Shown in pieces: positions 7,760-16,484 of a stretch of DNA of 64,000 bases (position 1 is its first letter; each line of letters opens with the position of its first letter). The position numbers were made by a program, and so were the translations under genes. Below the pieces are notes generated by a model, which was given only the letters and a program-made list of their open reading frames with translations, had not been told where the DNA came from and searched no databases. The stretch comes from Tissierella sp. P1 (GTDB taxonomy: Bacteria > Bacillota > Clostridia > Tissierellales > Tissierellaceae): the NCBI RefSeq assembly GCF_002266425.1, contig NZ_NPMN01000012.1:1-64000 (forward strand), given 5' to 3'.

Positions 7760-9703
7760 ATGATAAAAGAAAAGTTTGCCACAATTATATCTCTAGCTTC
7801 TATCTTTCTAGTGGCTTTAGCATTAGTAGTTTTTGTTGGATTTATACAGAAAGATAATGACTTAGTTAATATTAGTATTAAACAACCAGATTATGTTAAC
7901 AAGATATTTAATAAGGATATGGTATCAGAAATAAATATTATTATAGATGAAAATTCATGGAATGATCTATTAGAAAATTCCATAAAGGAAGAGTATTATA
8001 ATTGTGATATTATAATAAACGGAGAGACCTTTACAAATGTAGGAATTAGAGCTAAAGGTAATTCTAGTCTAAGTATGATAGCTAATGATAGCACCACAGA
8101 TAGATATAGTTTTAAGATCAAATTTAGTGAATATATTAAGGGGCAGAACTATTATGGCTTAGATAAGTTAGCACTTAATAATAATATTTCTGATGCTACA
8201 AATATGAAGGAATATTTATCCTATGAGATATTTGAAGAAATGGGAATTGCTACACCTGGATTTGCATACACTAGTATTAAGGTAAATGGAGAAATATGGG
8301 GATTATATTTAGCTGTTGAGGTGATGGAAGAAAGCTTTATTGAAAGATATTTTGGAAGTATGGATGGAAACTTATATAAACCTGAAGGTATGGAAATGGG
8401 TGCTAGAGGTATGAATATGGGGAGTCCAAATATAAAGAATGATGATAATGCTATGAGAGTATATCCCAAAAACATAAGAATAGAGAATGAGGAATCTGTA
8501 AATCTAAGAAATTTTGGGGTCCCTAGTAGAGGTAGTAGCGGAACAAACTTAGTATATACTGGAGATGATATTTCCAACTATTCAGGGATTTTTGATAATG
8601 CTATATTCAAGACAACAGATAAAAAAGACTATAATACTGTAATTGATATGATGAAGAATTTAAGCACAGGTACAAATCTAGATGAATTCCTTGATGTAGA
8701 TGAAATATTAAGATATTTTGCTGTAAATACATTTCTTGTAAATTTAGATAGCTATGCTGGTAGTTTGAAACATAATTACTATTTATATGAAAGAGATGGC
8801 AAGTTCCAAATACTTCCTTGGGATTTTAATCTATCCTTTGCAGGGCATGAAGTAAATAATGCTTCATCTGCTATAAACTTTCCTATAGATAATCCAGTTA
8901 GCGATACTATGGAAAATAGTCCTCTTATATCTAAGTTACTTGAAAAAGAAGAATATAAGAAGATTTATCATCAATATCTAGAAGATTTAGTCATAAATTA
9001 TATTAAATCTGGAAAATATAAAGCATCTATTAGTAAAGTTAATGAGCTAATAAAGGAATATGTTAGAAATGACCCTACAGCGTTTTTTACTTATGAACAG
9101 TATGAAAATACCTTACCTATATTACTTCAATTTGGAAAGGATAGAGCTGAAAGTATTATAGCACAACTTAATGGAGAGCAGCCAACTACAACTTATGGAA
9201 ATATTAATACTAATATAGACTTGGCAGCCCTAGGATCTATGGGTAGAGGCTTTGGGAACAATATGCCAGATATGAATCGAGAGGGAATGGTATCACCTGA
9301 TAATTTTGGAAATAATGATAATAGAAATACTATGGTGAAAGCAATGGAGATTATCCGAGATTCTTCCAGTGAAGAATTGACAGATGAACAAAGGACAAAG
9401 TTAAAGGAATTGGGCTTGAATGATAATCAGATAGAAGAAATGATAGATATGAGAAGTCGAATGCCTGTTGATAGGGAAGGAAGGTCCCAAGAAAATAATA
9501 ATTTTCGATCTAATGATGAGAGAAATTTTCCTCCACAACAAGGAGATATGATTCATGATAACAGAATTCAGCAAAACAATATAGATATAGAGAGATTAGT
9601 TATACCGATTACATCTATATTAGCACTATTATTAGCATTAATCCCTATAAGTAAATTAAAACGAAGAAAGTATATTACTTCTAGTCCGACCTCTTTAAAA
9701 TAA
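7760..9703 (+). CDS. CotH kinase family protein, membrane-anchored
   Basis: This 647-residue protein is related to spore-coat kinase CotH, which phosphorylates coat proteins. An N-terminal hydrophobic segment (about 10-30) suggests export or anchoring, and a second segment near 615-635 ends in a basic tail. The kinase region shows 'GIRAKGNSS', 'DKLALNNN', 'EIWGLYLAVEVMEESFIER' and the metal-binding 'LPWDFNLSF'. Residues 480-600 are low-complexity, rich in Asn, Met, Gly and Glu. GGTGATG precedes the ATG. It is third in the VTC-DUF4956-CotH cluster, a recurring set in Firmicutes whose joint role is not known to me; the topology suggests a surface function rather than the coat itself. Confidence 0.88.
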   Translation: MIKEKFATIISLASIFLVALALVVFVGFIQKDNDLVNISIKQPDYVNKIFNKDMVSEINIIIDENSWNDLLENSIKEEYYNCDIIINGETFTNVGIRAKGNSSLSMIANDSTTDRYSFKIKFSEYIKGQNYYGLDKLALNNNISDATNMKEYLSYEIFEEMGIATPGFAYTSIKVNGEIWGLYLAVEVMEESFIERYFGSMDGNLYKPEGMEMGARGMNMGSPNIKNDDNAMRVYPKNIRIENEESVNLRNFGVPSRGSSGTNLVYTGDDISNYSGIFDNAIFKTTDKKDYNTVIDMMKNLSTGTNLDEFLDVDEILRYFAVNTFLVNLDSYAGSLKHNYYLYERDGKFQILPWDFNLSFAGHEVNNASSAINFPIDNPVSDTMENSPLISKLLEKEEYKKIYHQYLEDLVINYIKSGKYKASISKVNELIKEYVRNDPTAFFTYEQYENTLPILLQFGKDRAESIIAQLNGEQPTTTYGNINTNIDLAALGSMGRGFGNNMPDMNREGMVSPDNFGNNDNRNTMVKAMEIIRDSSSEELTDEQRTKLKELGLNDNQIEEMIDMRSRMPVDREGRSQENNNFRSNDERNFPPQQGDMIHDNRIQQNNIDIERLVIPITSILALLLALIPISKLKRRKYITSSPTSLK

Positions 9704-9705
9704 GT

Positions 9706-9747
9706 AAAAGCATTCCAAGGAATCAATAGCATCCAAGGGATGCTTTT
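9706..9747 (+). terminator. Intrinsic terminator of the VTC-CotH cluster
   Basis: AAAAGCAT at the 5' side pairs with ATGCTTTT ending at 9747, with a partly paired interior, just after the CotH stop. Confidence 0.75.
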
Positions 9748-9849
9748 GCAATTAATTTTAATATTCCCTCTGATGTATAGACAAATTAGTAAATAACAAA
9801 TAGAATATAATAAAGTAATAAAAAGCAAATCAGATATTGGGGTGATATT

Positions 9850-11537
9850 ATGAATTATAGGGATAAATATAACCATTGGCTAGAAAATGATTATTTTGAT
9901 GAAGAAACAAAAATAGAGCTTATGGGTATAATTGATGATAAGGAAATAGAGGATAGATTTTATGCCGATTTATCTTTTGGTACTGCTGGACTTAGGGGTA
10001 AGATGGGAGCTGGAACTAATAGAATGAACAGATATACTGTATCATTAGCTACTCAAGGATTAGCTCAGACCATAGTAAAGAAAGGTAAAGAAGCAATGAG
10101 TAGGGGAGTTGCTATTGCCTATGATGTTAGGCATTATTCAGATAAATTTGCTGAAATAGCTGCTAGAGTATTAGCAGCAAATGGGATTAAAGTTTATCTT
10201 TTTGAAGGAATTAGACCAACACCGGTATTATCATATACTATTAGGAAATTAAAGACTATATCTGGCATAGTGGTTACAGCTAGTCATAATCCGAGAGATT
10301 ATAATGGATATAAGGTGTACTGGGAAGAAGGATCCCAAATATTAGATGATATTGCAGATGAAATATTATCCGAAATAAACAATATCAAAGATTTTTCTGA
10401 AATAAAACTTATGGACTTAGATGAAGCTATTCAAAAAGGACTTATTCAATATATAGGAAAAGAAATTGATCAAGCATATGATGGAGACCTGCTTAACTAA
10501 GGTTAAATGATGAGATAGATAAAGATATAAAGATTATTTATACACCATTGAATGGTACTGGAAATATTCCTGTAAGAAGAATATTAAAACAAAGAGGGTT
10601 TACTAATATAATAGTAGTACCGGAGCAAGAAAAACCAGATCCAAATTTTACTACTGTAGGATATCCGAATCCAGAAGATGTAAAGGCTTTTGATTTTGCA
10701 AAAAAATTAGGGAAAGAAGAAAATGCAGATATAATCATAGCCACCGACCCTGATTGTGATAGAGTAGCTATGATGGTAAAAGATAAGGATGGAGAATTTA
10801 GATTCATTAGCGGGAATCAAACAGGAGTTTTACTAGTTAATTATATATTGTCACAGAGACAAAAAAGAGGAGATATTCCTGCTGATGGAGCAATTGTAAA
10901 ATCTATAGTTACAGGTGATCTAAGCAAAGCCATAGCGAAAAGATATAATGTAGAGACTATTGAAACATTGACAGGATTTAAACATATATGCGGTAAGGCA
11001 AATGAATTTGATAGAACTGGTGAGCATACATTCATTTTTGGATATGAAGAAAGCATTGGATATGTTTATGATACCATAGTTAGAGATAAGGATGGAGTAA
11101 ATACTTCTATGTTCATCGCAGAAATGGCTGGATACTATAAAATGCAAGGAAAGTCATTATTAGATGTATTAGAAGAATTATATCAAGAGTATGGATATTA
11201 TAAAGAGAAACTTGTATCCATAGTATTAGAGGGACTGGAAGGTAGTAAGAGAATAGGCAGAATGATGGAGGAGTTTAGGAAAGAACCTATCAACTCATTT
11301 GAAGATATGAAACTTATTAAAGTTGTAGATTATTTATTGGATGAAACAGGCAGCCCTAAATCAAATGTTTTAAAATATTATTTAGATGATGGTTCTTGGT
11401 ATGCCATAAGACCATCTGGAACTGAGCCAAAGATAAAATTATATATTTATTCTAAAGACAAAAATAGTGAAGTTTCAGCAAGAAAAATAGAACTAATAGA
11501 ATCCACTGTAACCGGTAGAATGAATTCAATCAAATAA
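9850..11537 (+). CDS. Phosphoglucomutase / phosphomannomutase, interrupted by an apparent 1-base deletion
   Basis: The gene encodes an alpha-D-phosphohexomutase of about 560 residues, interconverting glucose-1- and glucose-6-phosphate. All four motifs are present: 'GTAGLRGKMGAG', the phosphoserine loop 'TASHNPRDYNGY' (S145), the metal site 'ATDPDCDRVA', the sugar loop 'GYEESIGY' and the phosphate loop 'RPSGTEPKIKLY'. The frame from 9850 stops at 10500, and the rest continues in another frame. Restoring one T near 10497 (AACTAAGG to AACTTAAGG) gives an uninterrupted '...DLLNLRLNDEIDKD...'. A sequencing error is likelier than decay because both halves are otherwise intact. It probably feeds polysaccharide or envelope sugar synthesis. 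Confidence 0.9.
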
Positions 11538-11548
11538 ATGATATATAT

Positions 11549-11577
11549 TTGACAAAGAAAGGTAATTGTATTATAGT
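11549..11577 (+). promoter_or_regulatory. Sigma-A type promoter for nfnAB
   Basis: TTGACA (11549-11554) and TATAGT (11572-11577) stand 17 bases apart. The leader to the nfnA start is about 110 bases. Confidence 0.6.
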
Positions 11578-11692
11578 CTTAATAGGTTGAATTAAATAAA
11601 CTATTGTGTTAAAATTTTAGTGACTAAATTTAATAAAGATTTGGAACACAGCACCAAAAAATAACTTAAATAAATTATATTATAAGGGGGAA

Positions 11693-12565
11693 ATGCAATT
11701 GTATAAAATTGTCGAAAAAGAAATTCTTGCTCCAAATATTTTCTCAATGGATATTTTGGCACCAAGAGTAGCAAATTCAGCTAATCCAGGACAATTTGTT
11801 ATCGTAATTGCCAATGAAACAGGTGAAAGAGTACCTCTAACAATCTGTGATTACGATAAAGAAAAAGGAACAGTACAAATAGTTGTTCAATCTATGGGTA
11901 GTTCCACTAAAAAACTTGCTATATTAGAAAAAGGTGACTACGTAAAGGATTTTGTCGGACCATTAGGAATCCCATCAGAGTTTGTAAATGAAGACATCGA
12001 AGAATTAAAGAAGAAAAGAATACTATTTGTAGCTGGTGGAGTTGGTACTGCACCTGTATATCCTCAAGTAAAATGGTTACATGAGCACGGAGTAGAAGCT
12101 GATGTTATAATGGGAGCAAAGACTAAGGATTTAGTTATCTTAGAGGACAAGCTAAAATCAGTTGCTGGTAATCTATATGTTGCAACAGATGATGGTTCCT
12201 ATGGATTCCATGGTTTAGTTACTAATTACATAGAAGAATTAGTAAATAATCAAGGTAAAGAATACGATGTATGTATTGCAATTGGACCTATGATAATGAT
12301 GAAATTTGTTGCACTAACAACTAAGAAATTAGATATTCCTACAGTAGTATCACTTAACCCTATAATGGTAGATGGTACAGGTATGTGTGGTGCTTGTAGA
12401 GTTACAGTAGGCAATGAAACTAAATTTGCATGCGTTCATGGACCTGAGTTTGATGGTCATCTTGTTGATTTTGATGAAGCTTTAAAAAGACAAGGACAAT
12501 ATAAGACTGAAGAAATAAAGAAAGATGAAGCAACTACATGCAAAATAGAGGAGGGCAGAAAATAA
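11693..12565 (+). CDS. nfnA: Ferredoxin:NADP oxidoreductase, NfnA-type subunit (FAD, 2Fe-2S)
   Basis: The 290-residue protein belongs to the ferredoxin-NADP reductase superfamily, like the electron-transfer subunit of dihydroorotate dehydrogenase. Residues 1-100 form the FAD domain ('ERVPLTICDYD'), 105-215 the NAD(P) domain ('LFVAGGVGTAPVYP'), and the C-terminus carries the 2Fe-2S cysteines in 'GTGMCGACRVTVG' plus 'FACVHGPEFDGH'. With the next gene it forms the NfnAB flavin-based bifurcating enzyme, which couples NADH and reduced ferredoxin to reduction of NADP. GGGGG precedes the ATG, and its stop overlaps the nfnB start by one base, so the two are translationally coupled. Confidence 0.92.
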   Translation: MQLYKIVEKEILAPNIFSMDILAPRVANSANPGQFVIVIANETGERVPLTICDYDKEKGTVQIVVQSMGSSTKKLAILEKGDYVKDFVGPLGIPSEFVNEDIEELKKKRILFVAGGVGTAPVYPQVKWLHEHGVEADVIMGAKTKDLVILEDKLKSVAGNLYVATDDGSYGFHGLVTNYIEELVNNQGKEYDVCIAIGPMIMMKFVALTTKKLDIPTVVSLNPIMVDGTGMCGACRVTVGNETKFACVHGPEFDGHLVDFDEALKRQGQYKTEEIKKDEATTCKIEEGRK

Positions 12566-13950
12566 TGGATAGATTTACGAGAACTCCCATTGCGGAACAA
12601 GATCCCCAGGTAAGAAATCATAATTTTGAAGAAGTATGTTTAGGATATACTGAAGAAGAAGCTGTTCGTGAAGCGAAGAGATGTTTACAATGTAAAAAGC
12701 CTCTATGTAGAGGAAATTGTCCAGTATCTATAGATATACCAGGATTTATTAAACATATTGCAGAGGGTAATTTTGGTGAAGCTGCTCAAGTTTTAGCAGA
12801 GTATTCAGCTCTTCCAGCAGTTTGTGGCAGAGTCTGTCCACAGGAAACTCAATGTGAGCAAAAATGTGTCTTAGGAAATAAGGGAGATGCAGTTGCAATA
12901 GGTAAATTAGAGAGATTTGCTGCTGACTGGGCTAGAGAAAATAATATTGAAGTTGGTAAGGCTAAGCCAAGTAATGGACATAAAGTAGCCGTTATAGGTT
13001 CAGGTCCTGCAGGAGTTACATGTGCGGGTGAATTAGCAAAGGAAGGATATGAAGTAACTATTTTCGAAGCTCTTCATGAACCAGGTGGAGTATTGGTATA
13101 TGGTATTCCAGAGTTTAGACTTCCAAAGGAAACTGTAGTTAAAAATGAAATAAATAACTTGAAAAAATTAGGCGTTAAAATTGAGACTAATGTCATAGTT
13201 GGTAGAACTATTACTATAGATCAAATATTTGAAGAAGGTTATGAAGCTGTATTTATAGGTTCAGGAGCAGGACTTCCTAAGTTTATGAATATTCCAGGAG
13301 AAAACCTTAATGGAGTGTTCTCTGCTAATGAGTTTTTAACTAGAAATAACCTAATGAAAGCATTTAGAGAAGATTTTGATACACCTATTAAGGTTGGGAA
13401 GAAAGTAGCGGTAGTTGGTGGTGGAAACGTTGCTATGGATGCTGCTAGAACAGCTAAGAGACTAGGAGCAGAAGTATATGTAGTATATAGAAGAACAGAG
13501 GCAGAATTGCCTGCAAGAGTTGAAGAGGTTCATCATGCTAAGGAAGAAGGAATTATATTTGAACTTCTTACAAACCCAATCGAAGTAATTGGAAATGAAA
13601 ATGGCTGGGTAAAGGCTCTTAAATGTGTGAGAATGGAATTAGGTGAACCAGATGCATCAGGTAGAAGAAGACCTAGAGAGATTGCAGGTTCAGAGTTTGA
13701 ATTTGAAGTAGACACTGTTATTATGTCATTAGGTACATCACCAAATCCACTAATTTCTTCAACTACTGAAGGCTTGGAAGTAAATAACCATCTATGTATA
13801 GTAGCTGATGAAAGCGGTCAAACATCAAGAGAAGGTGTATTTGCAGGTGGGGATGCTGTAACAGGTGCAGCTACTGTAATCTTAGCTATGGGTGCAGGCA
13901 AAGATGCAGCTAAGGCTATGGATGAATATATAAAATCAAAGAATAAATAG
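12565..13950 (+). CDS. nfnB: NfnB-type subunit / glutamate synthase small-chain homologue
   Basis: The 461-residue protein starts at ATG 12565 behind GAGGAGGGC, overlapping the nfnA stop. The N-terminus has the two four-cysteine clusters of the GltD family ('CLQCKKPLCRGNCPVSIDIP' and 'CGRVCPQETQCEQKC') for 4Fe-4S centres. Two dinucleotide folds follow: FAD 'VAVIGSGPAGVTCAGELA' and NADP(H) 'VAVVGGGNVAMDAARTA'. It lacks the glutamate synthase large subunit nearby and is paired with an NfnA, which favours NfnB over GltD. A terminator follows directly. Confidence 0.92.
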   Translation: MDRFTRTPIAEQDPQVRNHNFEEVCLGYTEEEAVREAKRCLQCKKPLCRGNCPVSIDIPGFIKHIAEGNFGEAAQVLAEYSALPAVCGRVCPQETQCEQKCVLGNKGDAVAIGKLERFAADWARENNIEVGKAKPSNGHKVAVIGSGPAGVTCAGELAKEGYEVTIFEALHEPGGVLVYGIPEFRLPKETVVKNEINNLKKLGVKIETNVIVGRTITIDQIFEEGYEAVFIGSGAGLPKFMNIPGENLNGVFSANEFLTRNNLMKAFREDFDTPIKVGKKVAVVGGGNVAMDAARTAKRLGAEVYVVYRRTEAELPARVEEVHHAKEEGIIFELLTNPIEVIGNENGWVKALKCVRMELGEPDASGRRRPREIAGSEFEFEVDTVIMSLGTSPNPLISSTTEGLEVNNHLCIVADESGQTSREGVFAGGDAVTGAATVILAMGAGKDAAKAMDEYIKSKNK

Positions 13951-13963
13951 TAATTAAGTATGA

Positions 13964-13996
13964 AAATAAACTCTCCTTTAGAGAGTTTATTTTTTT
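13964..13996 (+). terminator. Intrinsic terminator of nfnAB
   Basis: AAATAAACTCTC (13964-13975) pairs with GAGAGTTTATTT (13981-13992) and runs into T residues. Confidence 0.93.
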
Positions 13997-14060
13997 AATT
14001 CTTTATGTTATAATATTTAGAGTATCGAATTAAATAAGGGAAAGTAAAGGTGATTTGTGA

Positions 14061-15428
14061 ATGGAGTCTAGTCTGGATAAAAAACATCTAAGAGAGGAAA
14101 TAGTGAAAATAGCAGGGCCTGTATTTATAGAATTACTAATGGGTACTCTATTTGGTATGGTGGATATGATGATGCTAGGCAGATCAGGGGATGCTGCTAC
14201 TACTGCTGCATCTATTGCTGCAGTTGGTGTTACTAATCAGCTAGTGTTTTTAGGATTAGCTTTAGTACAATCTTTAAATATTGGAGCTACAACTATGGTA
14301 GCTCGTTATATAGGAGCAAAGCGAGAAGATAGGATTGAATCTGTTGTAAAGCATGTCATGATATTAACTCAGATACTTTTAGTTATTCCTATATTGTTTA
14401 TAGGTCTAGGTATGACAGATACCGCCATGAAGTTCTTTGGTGCACATGAAGATACTCTTCTAATAGGCAGGGGTTATTTTAGAGTAATTGCCTTGGGATT
14501 TATATTTCAAGCTTTTAATTTTTCTATTTTTGCTTCTTTAAGAGGGTCAGGGGACACGAAGACACCTATGAAAATAAATATTATATCTAATTTATTAAAT
14601 GTTGTTGGTAATGCTATTTTGATTTACGGTTTATTTGGATTTCCAAGGTTAGGTGTGTTAGGAGCAGGTATATCAACATCTCTATCACAGGTGGTAGCAA
14701 GTATATTGCTAACTAGAGTTGTATTAAATGAAAAGAATATAGTTCATATAAAGTTAAAGAAGAAATTTAAGTTCGATAAAGACATAATATACAACTTAAT
14801 TAAAATTGGATTACCAGCTTCAGGGGAGCAACTTGCTATGAGAGCAGGAATGTTGGTTTTTACAAAGATTATAGCTTCTCTAGGTACAGTAGCCTATGCA
14901 ACCCATCAAATTTGTATTAGTATACTTAATCTATCATTTACTCCAGGGCAGGCATTTGGTATATCAGCATCAACTTTGGCAGGGCGAAGCTTAGGAGAAG
15001 AAGAGCCAGATAAGGCGGAGGCATACATAAAGATGTGTATGAGAATAGGTGCTGTAATAGCAGCAGGTATGGGTATTGTATTCTTTCTATTTGGATCATT
15101 TATAGCAGGGCTGTATACTGATAATCAGGAAGTAGTTGTGCAAGCAGGCAAGGTATTGAAACTTGTGGCATTTATTCAGCCTTTTCAGTGTTCGCAGCTA
15201 ATTATTGCTGGTGGACTTAGAGGCGCAGGTGATACAGTATGGACCCTTATATCTACCTTTCTAGGAATCTTAGTAATCAGGTTAATTTTTGCTTATATAT
15301 TTGTTATTAAAATGGGAATGGGACTTCAAGGAGCTTGGTTATCAGTGTTAGTTGATCAGGGAATAAGATGGGCCTTTATTTCAATTAGATTTAGAACTAA
15401 TAAATGGAAATATATTACTATAAGATAA
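14061..15428 (+). CDS. MATE family efflux transporter
   Basis: The 455-residue integral membrane protein has about 12 hydrophobic segments in two similar halves, as expected of MATE (NorM/DinF-like) cation-driven exporters. Family signatures include 'GPVFIELLMGTLFGMVDMMM', 'SLNIGATTMVARYIGAKRED', 'SLRGSGDTKTPMKIN' and, in the second half, 'FTPGQAFGISASTLAGRSLG' and 'GGLRGAGDTVWT'. AAAGGTGAT precedes the ATG. It is transcribed alone and converges with the flavoprotein gene on the other strand, sharing a palindromic terminator. Substrate unknown. Confidence 0.94.
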   Translation: MESSLDKKHLREEIVKIAGPVFIELLMGTLFGMVDMMMLGRSGDAATTAASIAAVGVTNQLVFLGLALVQSLNIGATTMVARYIGAKREDRIESVVKHVMILTQILLVIPILFIGLGMTDTAMKFFGAHEDTLLIGRGYFRVIALGFIFQAFNFSIFASLRGSGDTKTPMKINIISNLLNVVGNAILIYGLFGFPRLGVLGAGISTSLSQVVASILLTRVVLNEKNIVHIKLKKKFKFDKDIIYNLIKIGLPASGEQLAMRAGMLVFTKIIASLGTVAYATHQICISILNLSFTPGQAFGISASTLAGRSLGEEEPDKAEAYIKMCMRIGAVIAAGMGIVFFLFGSFIAGLYTDNQEVVVQAGKVLKLVAFIQPFQCSQLIIAGGLRGAGDTVWTLISTFLGILVIRLIFAYIFVIKMGMGLQGAWLSVLVDQGIRWAFISIRFRTNKWKYITIR

Positions 15429-15456
15429 ATAGCCTCAATTGAGGCTATTTATCTTA
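15421..15456. terminator. Bidirectional terminator: perfect 36-base palindrome over two stop codons
   Basis: Arms 15421-15438 and 15439-15456 are exact reverse complements. The element contains the MATE stop (15426-15428) and the minus-strand flavoprotein stop (15435-15437), so both genes end inside it. Confidence 0.85.
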
Positions 15457-16484
15457 TGTGCAAATTCTTTTGCTAAATTTTCTATATTTGGTACTTCTTT
15501 TATAGCTCCTTTATCATTAGCTGTTGTCATAAGTGAAAAATAAGGAGGGAGTCTAAAAGTCTTATTCATATTTAAGCTAGATATTAATTGTTTTGCTATA
15601 GCATCTCCTCCAGAATAGCCAGACACTATAATAGAGAATATAGTTTTATCATAGAATTTAGTTTGTCTATAGAGAGCTGTAAGTCTATTTATGGTGGCCA
15701 CAAGATTTGCAGTTACCATATCATTGTAGTTAGGACATATGAATAATATGGAGTTTGACCTAAGTATGGCTGGATACACCTCTTCTACCACTATTCCTCC
15801 ATAGAAACACCTAGTCTGCTTACCTAAATACTTACAAGTCTTATAGGGGCATCCTTTACAATCTAGTACATTTCCATTGCCGACATTTATCTCAGATATT
15901 TCAATTTCATGTAAGTAGGACTTTACCATATCCCAGAGCATAAGAGTATTTGATATCTCTCTATTACTTGAATGTAATACTAATATTTTTTTCTCCCTTT
16001 CATTATTAGTGGTATGATCTTTTAAAAACCTACTGCCTAAATCCTTGCATTGTTGTAAGCATATATCTTCTAAAGACATATTGTATACTTTTTCCATAGA
16101 TATAAAATTTTCCAGCTTAGCTGTGGCCTCTACAAGAGGTCTTCCCATAAAGCTGCATCCTAAGTTATTCGCAAGAAGTATAATAGATTGAGCCGTAGTT
16201 TTTGTAAATAATATATTATAATTATTATGGATTAATAATGCGCCTTCGGAGTTAAGCAAAGAATCTCTTCCCCTATTATAGAGCTCCAAAAAAATATTAT
16301 TTAATGTATTAGATGCGCCAATTTCATTTAATTCCAATACAAATAATATCTTTTTATTTTGTAAATTTTCCAATTCATTAGCTGAGGTTATTATGGAAAA
16401 TTCTTCATTGCCTAATACCTCAGTCATCATATTAAATAATAGGGTGCTAGGTTTTTCAGGCATTATAACCAAAATTTTTTTCAT
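15435..16484 (-). CDS. Flavodoxin-like NADPH-dependent FMN reductase family protein
   Basis: The 349-residue protein has two regions. Residues 1-160 resemble a degenerate flavodoxin-like or Rossmann domain with no motif I recognise. Residues 165-345 match the NADPH-dependent FMN reductase/iron-sulfur flavoprotein fold: 'KKILVLHSSNREISNT' for FMN phosphate binding, then a cysteine group 'CKGCPYKTCKYLGKQTRC'. That group resembles the compact CxxC motif of iron-sulfur flavoproteins but its spacing is not canonical. The ATG overlaps the stop of the dehydrogenase gene (ATGA), so the two are translationally coupled. It is the last gene of the minus-strand operon. The electron acceptor is unknown. 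Confidence 0.7.
   Translation of the reverse strand: MKKILVIMPEKPSTLLFNMMTEVLGNEEFSIITSANELENLQNKKILFVLELNEIGASNTLNNIFLELYNRGRDSLLNSEGALLIHNNYNILFTKTTAQSIILLANNLGCSFMGRPLVEATAKLENFISMEKVYNMSLEDICLQQCKDLGSRFLKDHTTNNEREKKILVLHSSNREISNTLMLWDMVKSYLHEIEISEINVGNGNVLDCKGCPYKTCKYLGKQTRCFYGGIVVEEVYPAILRSNSILFICPNYNDMVTANLVATINRLTALYRQTKFYDKTIFSIIVSGYSGGDAIAKQLISSLNMNKTFRLPPYFSLMTTANDKGAIKEVPNIENLAKEFAHKINSLN

Noticed and set aside
10501-10547. Reading the phosphoglucomutase as two separate genes (9850-10500 and 10548-11537)
   Set aside because: The motifs are split across the two halves in the right order, and a single added base joins them. The second half lacks a ribosome site at 10548.
11600-11630. 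Possible Rex (NADH-sensing) operator upstream of nfnAB, around TTGTGTTAAAATTTTAGTGA
   Set aside because: The inner TAAAATTTTA is symmetric but the outer halves do not match TTGTTAA/TTAACAA well enough to call.
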